From assembly GCA_001839685.1 (NCBI GenBank), contig MLAK01001437.1, forward strand, positions 33,449-69,659: a DNA stretch of 36,211 nucleotides, in the 5' to 3' direction. The DNA comes from Tritrichomonas foetus (taxonomy: Eukaryota; Parabasalia; Tritrichomonadida; Tritrichomonadidae). The translations under genes were made by a program, and so were the position numbers. This document shows positions 30,283-36,211 of the stretch, piece after piece; position 1 is the stretch's first letter, and each line of letters opens with the position of its first letter. The notes beneath the pieces are model-generated. The model ran no database searches, was not told the origin of the DNA, and worked only from the letters and a program-made list of their open reading frames with translations.

Positions 30283-31752
30283 CTAATATTCGCCAAAAGA
30301 AATATAAGCTGATTGGGATCGAGTAATGTTGTTGTTCCCAGCCGAACGTGTGAATGGATTGAAAAATGGATCATCATTATCGATGTTAAAATCATCGTTA
30401 TCATCCATCTCAGCGAGATAATTTGTGGAAAAGCTTGGGGTAATATCTGGAATGGGCATTTCATCTTCGCTGAAGAACGAAAGATCATAAAATTGATTCT
30501 TACGCTTTTGGACACTGGGCGCATTTGATTGAATTTGCATATTTTGTGGATTTGAAAAAAATGAACTTTTTGGACTTGTGACAATGCTTTCTTGATTAAA
30601 TAATTGTTTGTGTTGAGGATGTGGAGGCTTTTCCAAATTCATTGGTGGCAAAACGGTCATTGGTGAATGTGATTCAGCTTGTTGGCTTGTTGTTTGATTC
30701 ATTTTATCGTTCATTTGATTATTCATTAGATTGTTCATAGGATTGTTCATTTGATTGTTCATAGAATTGATCATAGGATTGTCTATTTGATTGTTCATAG
30801 GATTGTTTATTTGATTGTTCATAGAATTGATCATAGAGTTGTTCATTGTTGTGTGTGGAAATTGGTTTTGTTGTTGTTGAGTGACAGCAAAATTCATTGG
30901 TGGCAAAATTGTCATTTGGGGCTGCTGAATTGGCATTTGCGGAATTTGTTGTTGCATGGAAGGGATATTCATTGGTGGCATGAAATTCATTGGAGGTAGC
31001 ATTGACATCTGATTCATTGAAGTCTGTGGCATTGAAGGGTTTTGCTGTATATTTGGTTGTTGAAGGTTTGATGAAAGGTTATGCGTCATATTTGAATTCA
31101 TCATGCTTGATGTTAAATTTGATGTAATATTTGAATGAATATTTGGCTGGTCATTTTGATGAAAGTTCTGCTGGTTATGGCTTTGCAACTGACAAAAATG
31201 AAGCATTGAGCCTTGCACAGATTTTTTCTCGTCATACAAGTCTTCGTCAGTGATAAATGGCAATTGTGGAGCACGATAATATGACAGAAAACAACAAGTC
31301 GCATTTTCACTCACACATCGGACAGTCCATTTTCTCAAAGTATTTTGCTCGGTGATTAAGCTCGGAATTATGGCCAATACTGCTTCCCGCGATTTCGATT
31401 TATTTTTGACAGCGTCGTACCCAATTTGCTGGAAACTGTTATTTATCGAAGATTTGCAGCGTCCGAGGATAATCTTGAGCTGCTGGGTATTCACACACGC
31501 AAAAGGGCCAGAAAATGCAAGCCCTGTACAAATAGCACGGTCGTCCCGCCTTAACGCAGTATAATCGATGTATTTCATAAGCATTAAAACATCGTTGAAG
31601 AAGAATGAAGTTTTTCGCTCTTTGATATGCTCCTTTTGTTGCTGAAGAAAATGGATGTGAAGCTGTTTGAATGTTGCCTGGTCTTCTGATGTCAATTGGT
31701 TCCAGTGATTTCGGGGAACCTTCATTTCGTCGCCTCCATTCATCAAATCCAT
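30283..31752 (-). CDS. Initiator-binding-domain (IBD) protein, IBP39-like, with N/M/Q-rich tail
   Basis: A 489-residue protein. Residues about 20-150 look like the initiator-binding domain of trichomonad IBP39-type factors: an N-terminal helix, then CTGLAFSGPFACVNTQQLK, ILGRCKSSINNSFQQIGY (residues about 95-112, the recognition-helix region) and LRKWTVR. IBP39 binds the Inr TCA(+1)PyT/A through this winged helix. The C-terminal 300 residues are low-complexity, rich in Asn, Met, Gln and Pro, with recurrent PPMNF/PPMNI motifs and a block of 4-residue M-N-N-x repeats. An acidic end (EMDDNDDFNIDNDDPFF) could contact the transcription machinery. The folded IBP39 C-terminal domain is not seen, so this is a paralogue with a disordered tail. 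The first ATG was used. No Inr is visible before it, but twin TAGTTAACCA boxes are. Confidence 0.7.
   Translation of the reverse strand: MDLMNGGDEMKVPRNHWNQLTSEDQATFKQLHIHFLQQQKEHIKERKTSFFFNDVLMLMKYIDYTALRRDDRAICTGLAFSGPFACVNTQQLKIILGRCKSSINNSFQQIGYDAVKNKSKSREAVLAIIPSLITEQNTLRKWTVRCVSENATCCFLSYYRAPQLPFITDEDLYDEKKSVQGSMLHFCQLQSHNQQNFHQNDQPNIHSNITSNLTSSMMNSNMTHNLSSNLQQPNIQQNPSMPQTSMNQMSMLPPMNFMPPMNIPSMQQQIPQMPIQQPQMTILPPMNFAVTQQQQNQFPHTTMNNSMINSMNNQINNPMNNQIDNPMINSMNNQMNNPMNNLMNNQMNDKMNQTTSQQAESHSPMTVLPPMNLEKPPHPQHKQLFNQESIVTSPKSSFFSNPQNMQIQSNAPSVQKRKNQFYDLSFFSEDEMPIPDITPSFSTNYLAEMDDNDDFNIDNDDPFFNPFTRSAGNNNITRSQSAYISFGEY
30700..30850 (-). repeat. In-frame 12-bp coding minisatellite (M-N-N-x)
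   Basis: About 12 degenerate 12-bp units encode four-residue blocks such as MNNQ, INNP, MNNP and MNNL in the tail of the IBD protein. The units remain in frame. Confidence 0.8.
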
Positions 31753-32535
31753 TTTCTCGCGTACTTTTTTTATTCGACTTGGTTAACTATACATTAAAAA
31801 GTGGTTAACTAATTGTATGGATAATTATTTCAATGTGTATATGGTCCGATATACAATATTTTCTTGAACATCACTCAAAAAGTTGGTGATATGATAAATT
31901 GAATGCCCTATTTAAAAATAATATTTTTCCAAAAAATAGAATAGAATTCCAAGTTATTTCCGTATATAACGTCATTCAAAAATTCGGATTCAGCTTGCTG
32001 AAGAAAATATCTTCAACAGTAGCGCTCATTCAACCGTTATTCAAACAAATATTAGTATGGAGCAATTTTTTGATTTAGCCAGGTAAAAAAGGGAAAGCAT
32101 ATTCCACGTATTATAATAACTAATGCTAATATGTGATTTATTTCCTACATATCTAAGAAATAGAAATGAAACAGCTTAACGACTTCAGAATTATTGAATG
32201 ATTATTTGGCCAGTGATGTGGATTTGTAATTTCTTTGTATTTACGTTTAAGAATACAATTTATAGATGCTTGGTTCGTATTGAGTTACTTTACGATCAGA
32301 GTTCAGAGTTTCTCAGTTCCTTTTAGAATAAAGATTTTAAACGAACTATGTTCTGGCGGTGATTCAACCCTGAATAAAGACATTCAACTGAAAGATTTTT
32401 GTTTTCCAGAATTTTGATAGAATAAAGTCGATACACTCTGAATCTTCACAAAAAATTTAATCATAGAGTATTTCACAGATTGAAAAAAGTAAATTAAAAC
32501 TTTTTGAAGGATTCTCAAATCTTCAAAATAAAACT
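31753..32535. other. Divergent intergenic region, IBD gene / DZIP1-like gene
   Basis: 783 bp. Besides the twin boxes it contains short protein-like plus-strand stretches: a 9-codon MEQFFDLAR at 32057, NSLTTSELLNDYLASDVDL near 32170-32226, and a Phe-rich frame to 32417. They could be remnants of a decayed gene, but I cannot name it or join the pieces. Confidence 0.4.
31780..31811 (-). promoter_or_regulatory. Twin TAGTTAACCA boxes upstream of the IBD gene
   Basis: Read on the minus strand, TAGTTAACCA occurs at 31811-31802 and 31789-31780, 22 bp apart (about two helical turns) and 27-60 bp upstream of the ATG at 31752. GTTAACC resembles a Myb-type site (core AAC). An AAAAAGTGG box on the plus strand (31796-31804) overlaps the distal copy. 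Function is inferred. Confidence 0.4.
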
Positions 32536-34605
32536 ATGAAAAAACGAGTTACACGATCTCAGTCTTTCGAAAACTATGACATTTCCCCAGCACTCTCTGG
32601 TGTTGATGCACTTGATTGGGAATTAATCGAAAATGTAAATCCCACCAAATTATGTCAAAAAGACGGATTGAAAACAATGAAGACAATTGCGTATCAATTT
32701 ATTACAATGAAATCTGTTCCATTGCGTAATTCAAAATTGGTTATCAAGTTGCTTCAAATTCTTCAAGTGATTATTGAATTTTTCTTGAAAAAGAAAGATG
32801 TGTTTGAAAGTGATGCCAACCCTTATGATAGATCACTAAATTATATGTTTGATGATTCTAATTTATCAAATAGCTACAATAATGTATATAACCAAAATAA
32901 TCATAAAGTGATTATTGGTGTCCAATGTCCCCTGTGTTCTAAGCTATTTAAGTCTATTCATTATGTTGACAAACATATTGGCAAAGTGCACCCGAATATT
33001 TTCCATATTTGGGAAAATTTAAGAAAATTGTCATCAACGAATTCATCATTGAATGAACAAAAAGTTTATGAAGGATTCAGAAACAATTTTTCTCGTCGGA
33101 GAAGAAATTCATCTGTTTATTATAATCAACCCATTTTACCAAATCATGAAAATATGACTGATTTGCGTTCAATAACAAAGGAAGAACCAACAGGTAACAT
33201 ACAAACCGCCCGATTATACAATTCTATGAACTCACTTCAGAAGATGAATTCTAATTCTGATAGTGAAAATAATCATTCTCAACCTTTCGAAAGACGAAGC
33301 TTCAGAAATATTCAATCCAAGAAAGCTCTTCCAAAACGAAGACCAGATAGCTTCAATGCTGGCAATAAAAAGCCATTAATTCCACTTCTTAATCTAAGTC
33401 AAGTCAATTCCAATAATCCAATTAATTTTGATAATCAAGCGAATAAATTTAATTCGTCTGACAATTATTCCGAAGTTGAAGAGAATTCTGAACACAACGA
33501 ATTCGATGACGAGTTAAATGAAACAATAAAAACTAAAACTGATTTTCCAAAACAAAGCTTTAATAATGAACAACGACCATTAAGTGCACGAAGTCGATTA
33601 AATCAAATAAATAGAGGTTCAAGGTCATCCATGCCGATTGTTGATAATAGTCATACATTTTCACCACCGAAAGAAGAAGAATATCAAAAATCAGTAAGGA
33701 GACATAGTCGAGCTACATCAATGGCAAATTCGCCATTCAGTGATTCACAAACGATGGCAGCTCCCAATTCTCCATCAGAAATAATAGTTCCAAGAAAACC
33801 ATCAGAAACACCTTCTGTTAGACGAGTCATTCCAGTGCCAGTGACCTCTAGAGACAAAAAACCTACAGAAATTATTAATGACAATTTCTTAACACCTGTT
33901 GCTTCACCCAACTGTGATGAGAATAACCGGAAAAATTTGGAAAACAACAATGGAGCATTAGGAATTGTAAATCGAAGTGATTTTTCACCTCCACCAAAAA
34001 CGAATAATCCCATTTCACCTTTCGTGTTTGTCGATTCTGATACTGATGAATCATGCTCAGATGAAATCACCGTCACCACTCACAATAATACAAATAATAA
34101 CAATATCAATAATTGTACCAATAATTCCACAAATAACAATAATATTAATTCAAATTCGAACGGCAGTTTTACCATGAGTAGCAGTGGTGTAAACGACTCA
34201 GGTAATGCCACCAATAAAACATTAAGTGAAGTTTCGAGTGTAAGTAAAAAAGAAACGAAGAAGGAAAAGAAGAAAGAGTTTAACATACATCAGAAAAATG
34301 ATGAAAACAACCAAAAAATTGAAAAAAATGAAAATGAAAGCCATAGCACATTAAGTAATTCGCCTTCTGCAAGAAAGAGGAAAAGAAGGAAGGATAATGA
34401 ACCACAGAAAATGACAGAAATAACTATTAAGAAAGTTGGTGTTGATGAAGATTTGCTGATGGAATCAGTTTCTTCAATAAATTCTGAGAGCGAAAATGGA
34501 GTGGAGGTTGATTTCAATCCTAAAAAGAAGGTGTCAGACACAGGAAACACTTCTGTTCGGCAAAAGAGGAAAAGGAGGAAATCAAAGGCTAATTTGAATG
34601 AATAA
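32536..34605 (+). CDS. DZIP1-like (Iguana) zinc-finger protein
   Basis: A 689-residue protein. Residues about 22-90 resemble the DZIP1 N-terminal domain: VDALDWELIENVNPTKLC, a short helix, then KLLQILQVIIEFFLKKKD. This is followed at 131-152 by one C2H2 zinc finger with Cys131, Cys134, His147 and His152 (CPLCSKLFKS ... HIGKVHP). In DZIP1/DZIP1L this order of N-domain and single finger is diagnostic; the protein acts at the basal body in ciliogenesis. A flagellate would plausibly keep such a protein at its basal bodies. The remaining 530 residues are disordered, basic and Ser/Asn-rich. They include a poly-Asn tract at about 515-550 and terminal KRKRRK clusters that could be nuclear signals. 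The stop overlaps TAAA. No TCAYW is seen before the ATG; a reverse-oriented AACTTTTTG box lies about 37 bp upstream. Confidence 0.75.
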   Translation: MKKRVTRSQSFENYDISPALSGVDALDWELIENVNPTKLCQKDGLKTMKTIAYQFITMKSVPLRNSKLVIKLLQILQVIIEFFLKKKDVFESDANPYDRSLNYMFDDSNLSNSYNNVYNQNNHKVIIGVQCPLCSKLFKSIHYVDKHIGKVHPNIFHIWENLRKLSSTNSSLNEQKVYEGFRNNFSRRRRNSSVYYNQPILPNHENMTDLRSITKEEPTGNIQTARLYNSMNSLQKMNSNSDSENNHSQPFERRSFRNIQSKKALPKRRPDSFNAGNKKPLIPLLNLSQVNSNNPINFDNQANKFNSSDNYSEVEENSEHNEFDDELNETIKTKTDFPKQSFNNEQRPLSARSRLNQINRGSRSSMPIVDNSHTFSPPKEEEYQKSVRRHSRATSMANSPFSDSQTMAAPNSPSEIIVPRKPSETPSVRRVIPVPVTSRDKKPTEIINDNFLTPVASPNCDENNRKNLENNNGALGIVNRSDFSPPPKTNNPISPFVFVDSDTDESCSDEITVTTHNNTNNNNINNCTNNSTNNNNINSNSNGSFTMSSSGVNDSGNATNKTLSEVSSVSKKETKKEKKKEFNIHQKNDENNQKIEKNENESHSTLSNSPSARKRKRRKDNEPQKMTEITIKKVGVDEDLLMESVSSINSESENGVEVDFNPKKKVSDTGNTSVRQKRKRRKSKANLNE

Positions 34606-35431
34606 ATGTTTTTATTTTTCTCTCATTTCAATTTCTGTTATTTCACAATAAAATATGCCATTAATAAAATTCCAAAAACTATCAAGCATGGCTCCCATTA
34701 ATCAAACTATTGATTATCCCAAATTCTATGCATGTAATACCAGCAGAAAAAGGAAATATTGGCATGAAAGGTCAAATCTGTATCACATAAAAATACACAA
34801 ACTTTTTCTGCGGCTAATTGAACGTTTAAATTCATATAATTGATGCGTCTTCACATGTGACGTTGATATAATGACGATCAATTCACTTTCATTTTTTGAA
34901 TGATTACAAAAAATAATCATTTGGCCATTTTTAAAGATATTATTATCTTGGTGGAATTTAGATTAAATACAATTTACTATAAAATATCATGCTAAATAAT
35001 ATTTATAATACTTCATTTAGTAATTGTTCCCTTTCTATGTAAGAGTTATTCTGTGAATAATGCGAAAGTAATAGATTTGTGTTTTCTATTTCATAGAATT
35101 GATTCAATATAATTTCACAATATTTCTAAACATTAGACACACATTTAAAAGAGTTGAATAATAAGAAAAAATTGTGATAAATGTCAAAAAGAAATCTTGT
35201 CAAATGATTGTTAGCCAGAGCAAAAATATTCAAATGAAAAAATGGCATTAGAAATTTGAGATGATATTGATTGCGACATGCTAATATATTTATTCAACTA
35301 TTTTCACGCCAGACTAAAATAATCACAAAAATTAATCTTTCCAAAAATATTCGTGATTACTTCATTTAAATTAAGTGATTGAATTTCTCTTCACAAAAAG
35401 TGCAAAAAAATAAAATCATTCTTCGAATCAC
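34606..35431. other. Intergenic region upstream of the Rab gene
   Basis: An 826-bp A+T-rich region. A 62-codon frame at 34655 resembles nothing known and is not called. The right end holds the Rab initiator and an AAAAAGTG box at 35395-35402. Confidence 0.5.
35416..35420 (+). promoter_or_regulatory. Inr-type initiator TCATT before the Rab start
   Basis: TCATT fits the trichomonad Inr. The putative +1 A at 35418 is 14 bases before the ATG at 35432. Confidence 0.65.
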
Positions 35432-35998
35432 ATGTCTAACTCGCGCGTTTTATTATTAGGTGATGCTAATGTCGGAAAAACTTCGCTTATTGGACGAATC
35501 TCAAGCGGTGAATTCAATCCTATCGTCACGCCAACAACAGCTGCCGGATTTATTACCCTCCAGCCCGATCCAAAGGACCCCTCGTTCGAATTCCAGCTTT
35601 GGGACACAGCCGGTATGGAGAGATACAGATCGGTTAACAAGATATACTTCCGCGATGCCGTTGGAGCAATATTAGTATTCGATTATACTGCCAAACAGTC
35701 CTTCGAAGACATCGAAATGTGGAAAAGTGACTTTATAAGCGGGGACGCACTTCCATCAGCTGTAATGATTCTCGTCGGAAATAAATATGACAAAAAAGAC
35801 GATTTTGAAGTAAACGAAGGTGAAGTGAGATCATGGGCCGAAGAAAACGGAATTTTATATTTCCCTGTTTCTGCGCTCACTGGGGACGGAATCGAGGACT
35901 TGCTTGACGCATTAACCAAATCGATTCCAAGGAAAACTGTTAAGGCAGATACAGCACTATCTATCGTGGAAACTGAAAAGAATAAGAAGTGCTGTTGA
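35432..35998 (+). CDS. Rab family small GTPase
   Basis: A 188-residue Rab-type GTPase for membrane trafficking. The motifs are in order: P-loop GDANVGKT at 10-17; switch I TPTTAAGF with Thr at the Mg-binding position; WDTAGMERYR at 57-66; NKYD at 117-120; and SAL at 147-149. The C-terminal CC (187-188) would be geranylgeranylated by the Rab prenyltransferase. The IYFRDAVGAILVFDYT and WDTAG-MERYRSV stretches fit the Rab family rather than Ras or Rho. The notable change is Met62 at the position of the catalytic Gln (DTAGQE is usual), which should slow intrinsic GTP hydrolysis. The effector loop has a PDPKDP insert that departs from the common Rabs, so I do not assign a Rab number. Codon use is richer in C-ending codons than in neighbouring genes, as in a well-expressed gene. 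Confidence 0.93.
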   Translation: MSNSRVLLLGDANVGKTSLIGRISSGEFNPIVTPTTAAGFITLQPDPKDPSFEFQLWDTAGMERYRSVNKIYFRDAVGAILVFDYTAKQSFEDIEMWKSDFISGDALPSAVMILVGNKYDKKDDFEVNEGEVRSWAEENGILYFPVSALTGDGIEDLLDALTKSIPRKTVKADTALSIVETEKNKKCC

Positions 35999-36060
35999 GC
36001 CCTTGCATTTCGTTTTTCTTCATTATATTAGCTATTTTTTTATTTATAAAATTTCACTTT

Positions 36061-36211
36061 TTTGCATTTTCTTTGTTTTGTCTTTTCTTTATTTCGTCTT
36101 TTCTTTGTTTTGTCTTTTCTTTGTTTTGTCTTTTCTTTGTTTTGTCTTTTCTTTGTTTTGTCTTTTCTTTGTTTTGTCTTTTCTTTGTTTTGTCTTTTCT
36201 TTGTTTTGTCT
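36061..36211. repeat. 16-bp pyrimidine tandem repeat at the window edge
   Basis: Unit GTTTTGTCTTTTCTTT repeated about 8.5 times from 36075 to the end; copy 2 has ATTTCG in place of GTTTTG. A related half-unit lies at 36061-36074. One strand is almost purely pyrimidine plus G. It runs past the window. Confidence 0.95.

Noticed and set aside
32057..32086. Short ATG frame MEQFFDLAR ending at a GTAAAAAA sequence, possible first exon
   Set aside because: No acceptor with an ACTAAC-type motif and no continuing frame found downstream; kept only as a possible relic.
34655..34843. 62-codon plus-strand frame between the DZIP1-like and Rab genes
   Set aside because: No known motif, no Inr, and composition like surrounding noncoding DNA.

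Overview
The window looks like a draft contig from a trichomonad (parabasalid) protist. I favour a Tritrichomonas-like species over Trichomonas vaginalis only because of the high A+T and the asparagine-rich tracts; the species is not proven. Four kinds of evidence support the group. (1) Two genes resemble the trichomonad-specific initiator-binding-domain family. (2) Several start codons lie 6-15 nt downstream of an Inr-type element TCA(C/T)(T/A). (3) Two spliceosomal introns, one of only 29 nt, carry GTACGT/GTATGA 5' sites and a branch-point motif fused to the 3' site. (4) A degenerate kinase of the type greatly expanded in trichomonads is present.

Layout. 1-1.1 kb has no recognisable gene. 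1.12-1.83 kb is an old coding relic on the minus strand. 1.97-3.98 kb is an unrecognised 670-residue protein that converges on a cullin (4.28-6.5 kb, minus). A small initiator-binding-like protein (7.0-7.7 kb) is divergent from the cullin. It is followed by a 2350-residue USP9X/USP24/USP34-like deubiquitinase (8.3-15.3 kb), whose upstream region holds five AAAAAGTTT boxes. A CARMIL-like PH+LRR protein (15.6-17.9 kb, minus) converges on it. After a 1-kb spacer come an intron-containing coiled-coil protein (18.95-21.28 kb, minus) and a SAPS/PPP6R-like gene (21.7-23.6 kb, minus). The latter has a 29-nt intron and one in-frame TGA in the loop of a perfect 14-bp hairpin.

24.1-25.8 kb is a nest of two terminal-inverted-repeat elements, one inside the other, with an assembly gap inside the inner one. 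Then come a CFAP36/BART-like gene (26.06-26.98 kb), a 20-bp tandem repeat, a dead TKL-type kinase (27.1-27.8 kb, minus), an R2R3-Myb protein (28.2-29.2 kb, minus), and an initiator-binding-domain protein with an Asn/Met/Gln-rich tail (30.3-31.8 kb, minus). The window ends with a DZIP1-like zinc-finger protein (32.5-34.6 kb), a Rab GTPase with Met at the catalytic Gln position (35.4-36.0 kb), and a 16-bp pyrimidine tandem repeat running off the end.

This is mostly a housekeeping neighbourhood with no operon logic. Loose themes are ubiquitin signalling (cullin, USP), core transcription (two Inr-binding-like proteins, one Myb), flagellum/basal body (CFAP36-like, DZIP1-like) and cytoskeleton/trafficking (CARMIL-like, Rab). 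I found no clear undescribed multi-gene system. The most unusual signals are the stop-in-hairpin SAPS gene, the nested elements, and the regular AAAAAGTTT array before the giant USP gene.
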